The notes: a model not told the origin generated them from the sequence alone. Shown: positions 6,638-14,761, numbered from the stretch's first letter. The stretch: DNA of 15,003 nucleotides from an uncultured Bacteroidales bacterium (GCA_937890845.1 CALADR010000186.1:1-15003); one strand, 5' to 3'. Numbers and translations are program-made.

Positions 6638-7891
6638 TTACTCTCTGATAGCTGCAATACCAGGAAGAACTTTGCCCTCAAGATACTCGAGCATAGCTCC
6701 ACCGCCTGTAGAAACATAGCTTACTTTCTTTGCATAGCCCATCTGTGTAACGGCTGCAACTGAGTCACCGCCACCAACGAGTGTAAATGCTCCGTTTTCT
6801 GTAGCTTTTGCAAGCATTTCTGCAACCCTGTTTGTACCTTTTGCGAAAGCAGGAATTTCAAAAACACCTACAGGACCATTCCAAAGAATAGTCTTTGACT
6901 TCATAATAACCTCTTCCCAAGTGGCAAGTGTGCTAGGAGCTGCATCAACGCCTTCCCATCCGTCAGGAATTTCAAAGTTGTGACAGATCTTAGTATTTGC
7001 ATTCTCTGAGAAATCATCTGCAATAACAACCTCTTTTGAAAGGAAGAGTTTCACGCCTTTCTCTTCTGCCTTCTTCATTGTGTCAAGTGCAAGCTGAAGC
7101 TGATCGTCCTCACAGAGGGAATTTCCAATCTTTCCGCCCTGGGCCTTGATGAATGTATAGACCATACCTCCACCGATAATCATATTGTCAACTACATCGA
7201 AAAGGTGCTCGATGATACCAATCTTAGAAGATACCTTTGCTCCACCGATGATAGCAGTTACGGGACGCTCAGGATTGTTGACAACTCTTTCAAGAGCCTT
7301 GATTTCACCTTCCATAAGATAACCGAACATCTTGTCCTGAGGGAAATGCTTTGCTATGAGAGCTGTAGAACCATGGGCACGGTGTGCAGTTCCGAATGCA
7401 TCGTTAACATAGCAGTCTCCGTAAGAAGCAAGCTTCTCGACAAATTTCTTCTGGCTCTCCTTGAGAGCAGCTTTGGCAGCCTTCTTGTCCTCGTCTGTGG
7501 CATCCTCTGCCAGACCTCTCGGCTTACCTTCTTCCTCTGCATAGAAACGGAGGTTTTCAAGAACAAGAACCTCACCCGGCTTAAGAGCTTCAACCTGTGC
7601 ATCTGCATTCTGGCAGTCATCAGCAAACTTTACAGTAACGCCGAGCAACTCCTGAACACGTCCGAGAATATGCTTGAGAGAAAATTTTTCAGTTACTCCC
7701 TTAGGTCTGCCAAGATGAGACATAATGATTACTGAGCCGCCTTTTTCAAGGATTTTCTTCAAAGTCGGCACAGCTGCCCTGATACGAGTATCGTCTGTTA
7801 TCTCGAATTTCTCGTTAAGAGGAACATTGAAATCTACTCTGACAAGAGCTTTCTTGCCGGAAAAATCATAAGTATCAATACTTTGCTGCAT
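6638..7891 (-). CDS. pgk: Phosphoglycerate kinase
   Basis: 417 residues, normal for the family. Pgk transfers phosphate between 1,3-bisphosphoglycerate and ADP, the first ATP-yielding step of glycolysis, in the cytoplasm. Signatures in order are [10 protein letters not shown] (16-25), the SHLGRPKG substrate loop (58-65), [45 protein letters not shown], and the nucleotide loop VGGGDSVAA near the C-terminus. A charged, Lys/Ala-rich segment sits between the LRFY and VNDAFG motifs, as I recall for Bacteroidota enzymes. The frame is open upstream to 8374, which would add 161 residues, but that part is antisense to the methyltransferase gene and lies beyond the pgk promoter. Start ATG 7891 gives [20 protein letters not shown], the family's N-terminus. 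Confidence 0.98.
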   Translation of the reverse strand: MQQSIDTYDFSGKKALVRVDFNVPLNEKFEITDDTRIRAAVPTLKKILEKGGSVIIMSHLGRPKGVTEKFSLKHILGRVQELLGVTVKFADDCQNADAQVEALKPGEVLVLENLRFYAEEEGKPRGLAEDATDEDKKAAKAALKESQKKFVEKLASYGDCYVNDAFGTAHRAHGSTALIAKHFPQDKMFGYLMEGEIKALERVVNNPERPVTAIIGGAKVSSKIGIIEHLFDVVDNMIIGGGMVYTFIKAQGGKIGNSLCEDDQLQLALDTMKKAEEKGVKLFLSKEVVIADDFSENANTKICHNFEIPDGWEGVDAAPSTLATWEEVIMKSKTILWNGPVGVFEIPAFAKGTNRVAEMLAKATENGAFTLVGGGDSVAAVTQMGYAKKVSYVSTGGGAMLEYLEGKVLPGIAAIRE

Positions 7892-7969
7892 AAAATATGT
7901 ATTAAAAAAGTTTTCTTTCCATTCTATGGTCCGGTTCACTACACACCTTTTATGCCAAACCACAGTCTG

Positions 7970-7977
7970 CAAAGGTA
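7970..7977 (-). promoter_or_regulatory. -7 box of pgk
   Basis: The minus strand reads TACCTTTG, an exact match to TAnnTTTG, giving a leader of about 70 bases to the ATG at 7891. No clear -33 TTTG is present. The box is part of a near-perfect inverted repeat with the opposing -7 box at 7999-8006. It supports the short pgk start. Confidence 0.7.
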
Positions 7978-7998
7978 ACAAAATTAGATGAATAGTGT

Positions 7999-8006
7999 TA
8001 TCTTTG
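7999..8006 (+). promoter_or_regulatory. -7 box of the methyltransferase gene
   Basis: TATCTTTG matches TAnnTTTG exactly, 20 bases before the ATG at 8027, which suits a short leader. It faces away from the pgk -7 box only 21 bases off, so the two upstream promoter regions must overlap. It also rules out the in-frame ATG at 7988 as the start. Confidence 0.7.
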
Positions 8007-8026
8007 CACTCATTAAACTGCACATT

Positions 8027-8977
8027 ATGACAATAGAAACTCCTGGAAAATACTGGCAAGACTATGAATTGATTGATTCCGGCAACTTTGAAAAGCTGGA
8101 GAGATTCGGCCAGTACTGTCTCGCACGTCCTGAACCGAAAGCACTGTGGAACAAAACATTGAGCGACTCTGAATGGAACAGACTGACCCATACGAAGTTC
8201 AAAACAGGAGCCGGCTTCGGTAAGGCCGGTAAGGAGGATAGCGGAACTTGGGAGCGACTGAAAAAAATGAATGACCAGTGGGTCATAAGATACAGCGGCA
8301 GCCCACAGGGCCTGAACTTCAGACTCAGACTCGGGCTTACTTCTTTCAAACATGTAGGAGTTTTTCCTGAACAATCAAGCAACTGGGAATATATCTACAG
8401 ACAGACCCGCGCTTTAGCAGAAAAGGCAGAGAGGGAAAATCTTCCCAAACCCAAAGTCCTGAACCTGTTTGCATACACAGGAGCGGCATCTCTTGCTGCA
8501 AAAGCGGCAGGTGCTGATGTAACACATCTTGACTCCGTACGTCAGGTCGTTACATGGGCAAGGGAAAATATGGAACTTAGCGGACTTGACAATATAAGAT
8601 GGACAGTGGAGGATGCCCTTAAGTTCGCAAAACGGGAAGCCAGACGCGGAAATGTATATCAGGGTATAATCCTGGATCCTCCTGCTTACGGACACGGTCC
8701 TGACGGAGAAAAATGGAAGCTGGATGAATGTCTGTTTGAAATACTAGGGTGCGTATCCCGGATTCTTGCCCCAAAAGACAGTTTCATGGTCTTGAACCTT
8801 TATTCCAACGGATATTCCGCCGTTCTCGGAGAAACTGTAGTGAAGCAGGCGTTCAAGCTTGACTCCGTCAAGGGAAAAGCAGGCAGCGATTATGATATAG
8901 AGTGCGGAGAGCTGGTCCTGCAGGACAGTTTCGGAAAGAACCTGCCTCTAAGTATTTTCGTAAGACTGAAACGATAG
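8027..8977 (+). CDS. Class I SAM-dependent RNA methyltransferase (RlmI/RlmK-like)
   Basis: 316 residues. The C-terminal two thirds form a Rossmann methyltransferase domain: [10 protein letters not shown] (146-155) is SAM-binding motif [18 protein letters not shown] (166-182) holds the acidic ribose-binding residue, and DPPAYG (217-222) is the catalytic motif IV. This set matches the family of RlmI, RlmK and related 23S rRNA enzymes. Residues 1-130 form a beta-rich N-terminal part without an obvious PUA domain. The LNLYSNGY segment (263-270 region) has no cysteine where m5C enzymes of the RlmI type carry one, so methylation of a base nitrogen is as likely. The exact RNA site is unknown. The start at 8027 is favoured because the -7 box at 7999-8006 lies after the alternative ATG 7988. 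The gene ends in a strong terminator. Confidence 0.88.
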   Translation: MTIETPGKYWQDYELIDSGNFEKLERFGQYCLARPEPKALWNKTLSDSEWNRLTHTKFKTGAGFGKAGKEDSGTWERLKKMNDQWVIRYSGSPQGLNFRLRLGLTSFKHVGVFPEQSSNWEYIYRQTRALAEKAERENLPKPKVLNLFAYTGAASLAAKAAGADVTHLDSVRQVVTWARENMELSGLDNIRWTVEDALKFAKREARRGNVYQGIILDPPAYGHGPDGEKWKLDECLFEILGCVSRILAPKDSFMVLNLYSNGYSAVLGETVVKQAFKLDSVKGKAGSDYDIECGELVLQDSFGKNLPLSIFVRLKR

Positions 8978-9000
8978 AACAAAATTGCGCAAGAACATAT

Positions 9001-9047
9001 TTAAAGGCAGACAGGCGACCCTTTCAGGATCGCCTGTCTGCCTTTAA
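9001..9047. terminator. Bidirectional terminator between the methyltransferase gene and tRNA-Ala
   Basis: A perfect 18-bp stem: 9001-9018 (TTAAAGGCAGACAGGCGA) with 9030-9047, 11-base loop. The outer A-T pairs give only short T tails either way (CTTTAA on both strands). It lies 23 bases after the methyltransferase stop and 2 bases beyond the 3' end of the convergent tRNA-Ala, so both units probably end here. Confidence 0.8.
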
Positions 9048-9049
9048 TG

Positions 9050-9123
<74 letters not shown>

Positions 9124-9133
9124 ATTGAGCCTG

Positions 9134-9163
9134 CAAAGTTAACACTTTATTCCTTTTTGCAAA
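9134..9163 (-). promoter_or_regulatory. Promoter of tRNA-Ala
   Basis: The minus strand has TAACTTTG (plus 9134-9141), an exact TAnnTTTG match, and TTTG (plus 9160-9163) 18 bases upstream as the -33 element. The -7 box ends 10 bases before the tRNA 5' end, the same geometry as for tRNA-Leu in this window. Confidence 0.75.
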
Positions 9164-9195
9164 ATCAAAATGATTGTTACATTTCAAAAAACAGG

Positions 9196-9594
9196 CTACC
9201 TTTTTCCTTCTATATCTTTCAGATGAATCTCCAGCGCCTTAACTGAAATCTGAATCTCACGCACTGACACAGCTAGAGAAGCGATAAGAAGCAAAAGCGC
9301 CACACCGAAAACATAAATCGACAATACCCTCAGATTTATATATATAAGGAACATAGAAACGACACAGAACAGCAAACTGGAAATACCCAGAATCTGCATG
9401 GCCCGTGTAAGATAAAGCCTCTTCCTGAGATTTTCAATCTGTGCTGCCGTAACTTCCGAACGGTTCTGCAAATACTGGTCTTTCAGATTCCTGACCAGCT
9501 GGGCATAAGACAGAAACCGATTCGTATAAGCCAGCAGAATCAGCGATACAGCAGAAAACAGAAAAGTAGGTGTAACTAATGTAAATTCTTCCAT
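9196..9594 (-). CDS. DUF2721 family small membrane protein
   Basis: 132 residues. The N-terminus TPTFLFSAVSLILLAYTNRF (9-28) is the family signature and a first membrane segment. A charged, helical stretch follows (29-62, with QNRSEVTAAQIENLRKRLYL). Two more hydrophobic segments lie at about 66-87 and 91-110, and the C-terminus is a helical, charged tail (110-132). The family has no established function. The ATG sits one base after the TAG stop of the upstream DUF2723 gene, so the two are co-transcribed and probably translationally coupled. A very strong purine-rich ribosome site at 9599-9611 precedes the ATG, unusual for this phylum. It is the last gene of the operon; the 72 bases before tRNA-Ala hold the tRNA promoter and no clear terminator. 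Confidence 0.88.
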   Translation of the reverse strand: MEEFTLVTPTFLFSAVSLILLAYTNRFLSYAQLVRNLKDQYLQNRSEVTAAQIENLRKRLYLTRAMQILGISSLLFCVVSMFLIYINLRVLSIYVFGVALLLLIASLAVSVREIQISVKALEIHLKDIEGKR

Positions 9595-9595
9595 C

Positions 9596-12500
9596 CTACT
9601 CCTCCCCTCCCATAAATGGCTTTATAAGTTCAGAAACCTGGCTCAAATATTTCTCGGATTCCTCTTTGAAACCATTTTGCTTCATTATATCCGCAAGGTA
9701 GTATATATACTTTATGCTTGTTTCAAAATCTGTTGCCGCAAAGTCATAGAAAGACAGATAGAACGATGCTGACTGGATAATCTCATTGTAAAACCTTCTG
9801 GACAATTCCAGTCCTTTATCCTTGGCACCTAAGTTCATATACTCTTCCACCATGTTCAGTACTATCATTTCATTTGAGAAACCAAGATAGGAAATGTCCA
9901 GAGGATAATTCTTTTCTGGCATACATTCCTGACATTTGTCAAGCATCTCTATGGCTCTGTCATTCCATCCGGCTTTCCTCATCTCCCTTGCCACATTCAG
10001 GAAAAGGACTCTCTGAGGCAGAACCCCACAGAATGTATAAAGATTCTGGTAGTCAACAAAATAATCCGTTCTAGACAAGGCATCCCATTTGAATACCTCT
10101 GTCATCTTGTGATAAAGATCATCAGGATCAGCAAAACCTATCTCCAAAGAACTCATCTTATTCTTTATCGGAACAAACTTGTACGAGAAACCTTCATACA
10201 TCAGATATTCCTTTATTCCGACATTCAGGTCACCGCCCATACTAAGCATATTCAACGGTCTGTCCCACTGATAGTTTGAAAGGAAATCCAATAAGAACAA
10301 CTCCTGTTTTGATATTGCATTCTTATCCTTTGAAATAGTAAGTACTATCTCTTCCGGAATCCTGTCAGCATATTTTTCATCCAGAATACCATATTTTATT
10401 ACATTCTCTTTGTTTACCGGAATCGAGAACTTACGTGACATTATGTAGTCCATACGAGCCCCGCTTTCCATTGTAACCTTTGCCTCCGGATGACGGAAAA
10501 CCTCCATAACCACAGAAAGAGGAACTACCTGATCTCTTTTATCATATATAGGTATATACTCATTTGTTCCATAAAGATACTGTTCCTTACCAACTTTCAG
10601 ATCAAGAGGAGCAGACTCATTCACTGCATATTTCATCTGATCGATATGCCAGTCAGTCCCGAGAAGGGAAGTATTGCATATCCTCACATCCGGACGTACA
10701 TTTTCGACTTCCTGGGCATACCAGAGAGGGAATGTATCATTGTCACCATGGGTAATCAATATACCATTCTGTCCTACAGACTCCAGATAGTTGCGAGCCA
10801 TCTCCACTGCAGTTTTTCTGTTACTTCTGTCATGATCATCCCAGTTCTGCTGTGCCATAAGCGCAGGAACACCAAGACAAAGAAGAGATACTGCAGAAGC
10901 CGCCACCGCATATTTTCCTGAATTGCCAACATTGGCTACATCCTCACTTCCCTTTGAAAGAAGGTTTTCAATCCACGAATACACAGCCGTCACTGCAAGA
11001 CCTATCCAGAAACAGAATGCATAGAACGACCCTGCATAAGCATAGTCCCTTTCCCTGACCTGATAAGGAGGCTGGTTAAGATAAATGACGATTGCTATTC
11101 CCATCATGAAGAAAAGCAAGAAAGTAAGCCATGCGCCTCTTTTGTCCCTGGCAAACTGATAGAAGATTCCTATTATGCCCAGCAGCAGTGGAAGCATATA
11201 ATAATGGTTCTTTCCTTTATTATCCTTAAGGAACGCAGGTGCATTGCTCTGGTCTCCGAGTCTGGCCTTGTCAATAAAGCCTATACCTGACTCCCAGTTT
11301 CCTATAAAGATATCACCAGGGCTCGGACTGTGGACTTCGTTCTGCCTTCCGGCAAAATTCCACATAAAGTACCGCCAATACATCCAGTTTATCTGATAGT
11401 CGAAGAAAAACCTCATATTGTCCATAAAGGTAGGCTTCCTGTATTCGGCACCCGGAACAGGCTTTCCTTCCTTTATATACATATTATAGAATTCCGCAGC
11501 TCTTTCATCTGAAGCCCACATTCGAGGGAAAAGCATTTTTCCTTCTGAAGCATACACAGGAGTAGGCTGTCCCTGGGCCTTAATATACCTGTCACCCATA
11601 GGGGTCCAGTACTCAGGCTGCTTGATTTCCTCGAGCGGCGCGCCGAAATACTGTCCGTAAACCAGTGGGCTTGAACCATACTGTTCCCTTGAAAGATAAC
11701 GTATTAGGGTAAAAGGATTATCTGGCTGATACTCATTTGTAGGAGTCTTCACAGAAGACCTGATTATCACTACTGAAAATACAGAAAACCCTATCACTAC
11801 TGTCGTAAAGCAAAGAAGCGCGGTATTCAGAAAAGCCTTTTTCCTCTTCAATGTGACAAAAAGGCCCCAGAAACAAAGTGCAAGCAATGCAAGCATGAAG
11901 AATGCAGCTCCCGAATTGAACGGCAAGCCAAGGACATTGACAAAGAAAAGGTCAAAATAAGCTGCAAATCTCGGCAGGAACGGAATTATACCGTATAGAA
12001 CCACTACTATAAGGGCACAAGAAAGCAGAAAAATCTTTACATACTCCCACAGGCTGTAATGACCGTCCTCTCTCTTCTTATAATAGAACAGAAATACAAG
12101 ACAAGGAATTGCCAGAAGATTCAGCAAGTGCACTCCTATGGAAAGTCCCATAAGGAATGATATTAGGACAATCCATCTGTTGGCATATGGCCTGTCCGCC
12201 TGTTCATACCACTTGGTCATAGCCCAGAACACCACCGCAGTGAACAGTGAAGACATTGCATACACCTCTCCTTCTACGGCTGAGAACCAGAAAGTATCGG
12301 AAAAGCAATAAGCCAAAGCACCTACCGCGCCTGCGCCATATATAGATATTGCCCTTGAAACTGAATATGTTTCGTCAGCGTAAGGCTTTACAACCCTACG
12401 CGCCAGAAACACGACTGTAAGGTACAGAAAAAAGACAGTAAGCGCCGAGCACAATGCGCTCATCACATTCACGGCTACAGCAGCATGGGATGCTCCTGTA

Positions 12501-12706
12501 AATATTGTAAAGAATCTCGCTATTATCTGAAACAGAGGGTTTCCAGGAGGATGTCCTACTTCCAGCTTATATGATGATGCTATAAACTCCCCGCAATCCC
12601 AAAAAGAGGCTGAAGGTTCGATCGTCATAAGATATGTGAATGCAGATATTACGAAAACAGACGTAGCGACAATTCTGCTCCACAGGTCGAATTTCCTGTT
12701 ATCCAT
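9596..12706 (-). CDS. DUF2723 multi-spanning GT-C-like membrane protein
   Basis: 1036 residues, matching the DUF2723 family that is common in Bacteroidota. After the first membrane helix (about 11-28) comes the signature SFWDCGEFIASS (34-45), whose D37 and E40 are placed like the catalytic acids in the first periplasmic loop of GT-C glycosyltransferases, then GHPPGNP (51-57). About ten or more membrane segments follow to residue 320 and again at 503-580. Between them lies a long extracytoplasmic region (320-500). THGDNDTFPLWYA (652-664) is a further family motif. The C-terminal 450 residues are soluble, and the end (about 900-1030) resembles TPR helices. GT-C enzymes move sugars from lipid carriers to proteins or glycans; a role in protein or envelope glycosylation is inferred. 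It has an excellent promoter and is followed directly by the DUF2721 gene. Confidence 0.9.
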   Translation of the reverse strand: MDNRKFDLWSRIVATSVFVISAFTYLMTIEPSASFWDCGEFIASSYKLEVGHPPGNPLFQIIARFFTIFTGASHAAVAVNVMSALCSALTVFFLYLTVVFLARRVVKPYADETYSVSRAISIYGAGAVGALAYCFSDTFWFSAVEGEVYAMSSLFTAVVFWAMTKWYEQADRPYANRWIVLISFLMGLSIGVHLLNLLAIPCLVFLFYYKKREDGHYSLWEYVKIFLLSCALIVVVLYGIIPFLPRFAAYFDLFFVNVLGLPFNSGAAFFMLALLALCFWGLFVTLKRKKAFLNTALLCFTTVVIGFSVFSVVIIRSSVKTPTNEYQPDNPFTLIRYLSREQYGSSPLVYGQYFGAPLEEIKQPEYWTPMGDRYIKAQGQPTPVYASEGKMLFPRMWASDERAAEFYNMYIKEGKPVPGAEYRKPTFMDNMRFFFDYQINWMYWRYFMWNFAGRQNEVHSPSPGDIFIGNWESGIGFIDKARLGDQSNAPAFLKDNKGKNHYYMLPLLLGIIGIFYQFARDKRGAWLTFLLFFMMGIAIVIYLNQPPYQVRERDYAYAGSFYAFCFWIGLAVTAVYSWIENLLSKGSEDVANVGNSGKYAVAASAVSLLCLGVPALMAQQNWDDHDRSNRKTAVEMARNYLESVGQNGILITHGDNDTFPLWYAQEVENVRPDVRICNTSLLGTDWHIDQMKYAVNESAPLDLKVGKEQYLYGTNEYIPIYDKRDQVVPLSVVMEVFRHPEAKVTMESGARMDYIMSRKFSIPVNKENVIKYGILDEKYADRIPEEIVLTISKDKNAISKQELFLLDFLSNYQWDRPLNMLSMGGDLNVGIKEYLMYEGFSYKFVPIKNKMSSLEIGFADPDDLYHKMTEVFKWDALSRTDYFVDYQNLYTFCGVLPQRVLFLNVAREMRKAGWNDRAIEMLDKCQECMPEKNYPLDISYLGFSNEMIVLNMVEEYMNLGAKDKGLELSRRFYNEIIQSASFYLSFYDFAATDFETSIKYIYYLADIMKQNGFKEESEKYLSQVSELIKPFMGGEE
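9599..9611 (-). promoter_or_regulatory. Strong Shine-Dalgarno site for the DUF2721 gene
   Basis: The minus strand reads GGGAGGGGAGGAG, holding a full GGAGG core (plus 9601-9605) 6 bases before the ATG at 9594. It lies entirely within the last codons (Met-Gly-Gly-Glu-Glu-stop) of the DUF2723 gene. Bacteroidota genes rarely carry such sites, and no other start in this window has one this strong. Confidence 0.75.
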
Positions 12707-12745
12707 TTATTTTCTCTTAAATTAATTATTCAAAGTCCTAACTGG

Positions 12746-12777
12746 CAAATATACACAGAAGCCGAGAGCATAGCAAA
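12746..12777 (-). promoter_or_regulatory. Promoter of the DUF2723-DUF2721 operon
   Basis: The minus strand shows TTTG (plus 12774-12777), a 20-base spacer, then TATATTTG (plus 12746-12753): a textbook Bacteroidota -33/-7 pair. The predicted transcript starts near 12739 with a leader of about 33 bases to the ATG at 12706. This is the best promoter in the window. Confidence 0.82.
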
Positions 12778-12851
12778 TAAATTTACTCTGTCCGGTGCCA
12801 CTCAAAACAGTTTCCACTTATTTGTACTATGCACATATTAAAGTAATGCGC

Positions 12852-12859
12852 TATATTTG
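12852..12859 (+). promoter_or_regulatory. -7 box of the yciH-DUF4271-hemD-rnpA operon
   Basis: TATATTTG matches TAnnTTTG exactly. It ends only 8 bases before the first ATG (12868) and 17 before the second (12877), so the mRNA is almost leaderless or starts translation at the second ATG. The nearest TTTG, at 12821-12824, is 27 bases upstream, too far for a standard -33. Confidence 0.65.
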
Positions 12860-12867
12860 CAAAAATT

Positions 12868-13221
12868 ATGACAAAGATGGCCGATAACGACTGGAAAAAA
12901 AGACTGGGAGTGGTTTTCTCCACAAATCCCGACTATAAATACGAAGAGGAGACAGATGAGCAAGCCGAAACTCTGCCTCCTGACAGACAGAAACTGATCG
13001 TAAGCATTGACAGAAGAAACCGCGGAGGGAAACAGGTAACGCTTGTAACCGGCTTTGTAGGGTCTGATGAAGACCTTGCAGATTTGGGAAAAACTCTGAA
13101 AGTGAAATGCGGCGTCGGAGGATCTGCAAAAAACGGAGAAATAACCGTACAGGGAGACTTCCGGGATAAGGTTACTGCTCTTCTGACTGATATGGGATAC
13201 AAGGCCAAACGCGGGAACTGA
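12868..13221 (+). CDS. yciH: SUI1/eIF1-family translation factor (YciH-like)
   Basis: 117 residues. The first 40 are polar and variable (WKKRLGVVFSTNPDYKYEEE). The SUI1 domain spans about 42-112: KLIVSIDRRNRGGKQVTLVTGF holds the basic loop that in eIF1 contacts the ribosomal P site, and LKVKCGVGGSAKNGEITVQGD (77-97) is the central signature. Bacterial YciH resembles eukaryotic eIF1 and has been linked to start-site fidelity and to translation control under stress. It acts in the cytoplasm on the 30S subunit. The start is uncertain: ATG 12868 gives MTKMADNDW, and ATG 12877 gives MADNDW, three codons shorter. The nearness of the -7 box makes the second plausible. It heads an operon; the next gene starts two bases after its stop. 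Confidence 0.92.
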   Translation: MTKMADNDWKKRLGVVFSTNPDYKYEEETDEQAETLPPDRQKLIVSIDRRNRGGKQVTLVTGFVGSDEDLADLGKTLKVKCGVGGSAKNGEITVQGDFRDKVTALLTDMGYKAKRGN

Positions 13222-13223
13222 CA

Positions 13224-14012
13224 ATGCCGGACAGCACATTCATAATACCGGCAGATACTTCTGCCGTATCAGATAGCATAGTACTGCCTGCCGACAGCGC
13301 TTTCCTGAACGGAAAACTGCATTTGGAAAAGATTGGCAACTCCGCATACAGCCAGACGGTTGGGACAGAATCGCACTACAGCGAGGAAAGCATTGTACTT
13401 GATATCATAACAATGCTGTTTGTTATTCTCGGCATAGCTTGTCTCAGAAAATACATAACTATCTTCCCGTCTCTCGTAGGATGCATCATAAGATGGAAAG
13501 AAAACATAAACCTTGAAGACAGTACCAAACTGTGTCTGGCAAGGAATCATCTTTATGTATTGCTACTGGTCCCATTCTGCCTCGTTGCAGCAAAATCCAG
13601 AATATATAATCCTGAGATAATATCAGGACTTCCCGACTTATACCGTTTTCTTTGCATTGCAGGTACTTTTCTCTTATATCTTTTGACAAAACAAGGATTG
13701 CAGAAATTTGTAAGATTCGGGAAAATCCAGGAAAAGAGTTTTAGGGCCGCCATAAACTCTTTCAGGACATATTTCGTTATTTTTGTTACTATTATACTGG
13801 CATCAATCGGAATATCCGAATTGGCAGACCTTTCTGAAGATATTTCAAAAAACATAATAATTTACGAGCTATCAATTATTTACGGAATATTTCTATTTAG
13901 AAAAGCACAAATTTTCATAAACTCTTGCTCTCTTATCTCAGGTATTTTGTATCTTTGCACCCTTGAAATTTTACCGACAGGCATTTTGATTGCCTTAGCA
14001 ATAGTTTTATAA
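13224..14012 (+). CDS. DUF4271 family membrane protein
   Basis: 262 residues. The N-terminal 55 residues are polar, Ser/Asp-rich and without a signal peptide. About six membrane segments follow, near 57-74, 108-125, 139-156, 183-200, 211-227 and 234-262, joined by short basic loops such as RKAQIF and KFVRFGKIQEKS. This matches the DUF4271 family, found in Bacteroidota, often directly before the HemD-like gene and rnpA. No function is established. The basic loops and the arginine-rich ends of helices suggest most loops face the cytoplasm. It begins 2 bases after yciH and ends 5 bases before the hemD start, so it belongs to one operon. A promoter-like pair for the downstream genes lies in its 3' end (13925-13957). 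Confidence 0.85.
   Translation: MPDSTFIIPADTSAVSDSIVLPADSAFLNGKLHLEKIGNSAYSQTVGTESHYSEESIVLDIITMLFVILGIACLRKYITIFPSLVGCIIRWKENINLEDSTKLCLARNHLYVLLLVPFCLVAAKSRIYNPEIISGLPDLYRFLCIAGTFLLYLLTKQGLQKFVRFGKIQEKSFRAAINSFRTYFVIFVTIILASIGISELADLSEDISKNIIIYELSIIYGIFLFRKAQIFINSCSLISGILYLCTLEILPTGILIALAIVL
13925..13957 (+). promoter_or_regulatory. Possible internal promoter for hemD-rnpA
   Basis: TTG at 13925-13927, a 22-base spacer, and TATCTTTG at 13950-13957, an exact -7 match, lie in the last codons of the DUF4271 gene, 60 bases before the hemD ATG. The box falls in coding sequence (Tyr-Leu-Cys codons), so it may be chance, but the pair is as good as several intergenic ones here. Confidence 0.45.
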
Positions 14013-14017
14013 AGAAA

Positions 14018-14761
14018 ATGACTGTGAAGAATATTCTGATATCCCAGCAGCCACCCAAAGCTGTATCCCCGTATTCATCAATCGCAGAAAAATACGGTGT
14101 TAATTTTGACTTCAAACCATTTTTCAGCCTGGAGCCTCTTTCATCAAGAGAGTTCAGGGCTCAGAGGATTAATATCCTGGACCACACTGCGATAGTTTTT
14201 TCCGCAAGATCGACCATAGACGCATTCTTTGCCCTATGTAACGAATTGCGCGTAAAGATACCTGAAACAATGAAGTACTTCTGTACGACCGAAGTTGTGG
14301 CGATGTACCTGCAGAAGCACATCGTTTACAGAAAGCGAAAAATATTTTTCGGAGACGGAACACCGTCTTCTGTCATTTCGCAAATAGGAAGCAAGCATAA
14401 AGACGAGAATTTCCTCATTGCCACTTCCGACACTGCGAACAACGATATCACAAAAATATTCCAGAACAGCGGACTGAAATTCGAAAGTGCAACTTTTGTA
14501 AAATCAGTATCACAGGATCTGACCAGCACAAATCTTGAGAACTACGATATGATAGTCCTCTATAACCCTTCTGACGTAAAGTCCCTCTACGAGAATTTCC
14601 CTCAGTTTTCACAGGGCAATACAAAATTCGTAGCCTACGGAAAATCAGTTCTCAAAGCAATGGACGAAGCCGGTCTTGAAGTTGCTGTTGCAGCTCCTAC
14701 TCCTGAAGCTCCATCCGTAGCCAAGGCTCTGGAAATATATCTTGAAAAAAACAAGGCCTGA
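14018..14761 (+). CDS. hemD: Uroporphyrinogen-III synthase-like protein (HemD family)
   Basis: 247 residues, the family's usual length. HemD closes and isomerises hydroxymethylbilane to uroporphyrinogen III in the cytoplasm. The sequence starts with a strand KNILISQQPP (4-13), and has FSLEPLSSREFRAQ (36-49), then TAIVFSARSTIDAFF, the typical 'hhFTSxxAVxxFF' turn of domain 1. The second domain has FLIATSDTANNDITKIF, the YDMIVLYNPSDVKSLYENF segment and a final helix with APTPEAPSVAKALEIYL, the 'PTxxGhhxAL' end of the family. HemD proteins diverge widely and have few invariant residues, so catalysis cannot be confirmed. No other haem or cobalamin gene is in the window. It sits 5 bases after the DUF4271 gene, and its TGA overlaps the rnpA ATG by one base. 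Confidence 0.78.
   Translation: MTVKNILISQQPPKAVSPYSSIAEKYGVNFDFKPFFSLEPLSSREFRAQRINILDHTAIVFSARSTIDAFFALCNELRVKIPETMKYFCTTEVVAMYLQKHIVYRKRKIFFGDGTPSSVISQIGSKHKDENFLIATSDTANNDITKIFQNSGLKFESATFVKSVSQDLTSTNLENYDMIVLYNPSDVKSLYENFPQFSQGNTKFVAYGKSVLKAMDEAGLEVAVAAPTPEAPSVAKALEIYLEKNKA

Noticed and set aside
7205..7735. 176-residue open frame antisense to pgk
   Set aside because: Long antisense frames are expected opposite highly expressed genes with biased codons. It has no recognisable domain.
7892..8374. N-terminal extension of 161 residues on phosphoglycerate kinase
   Set aside because: The extension is antisense to the methyltransferase gene, is rich in Cys, Phe and Ser unlike a real domain, and lies upstream of the pgk -7 box. 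The Pgk family N-terminus starts exactly at ATG 7891.
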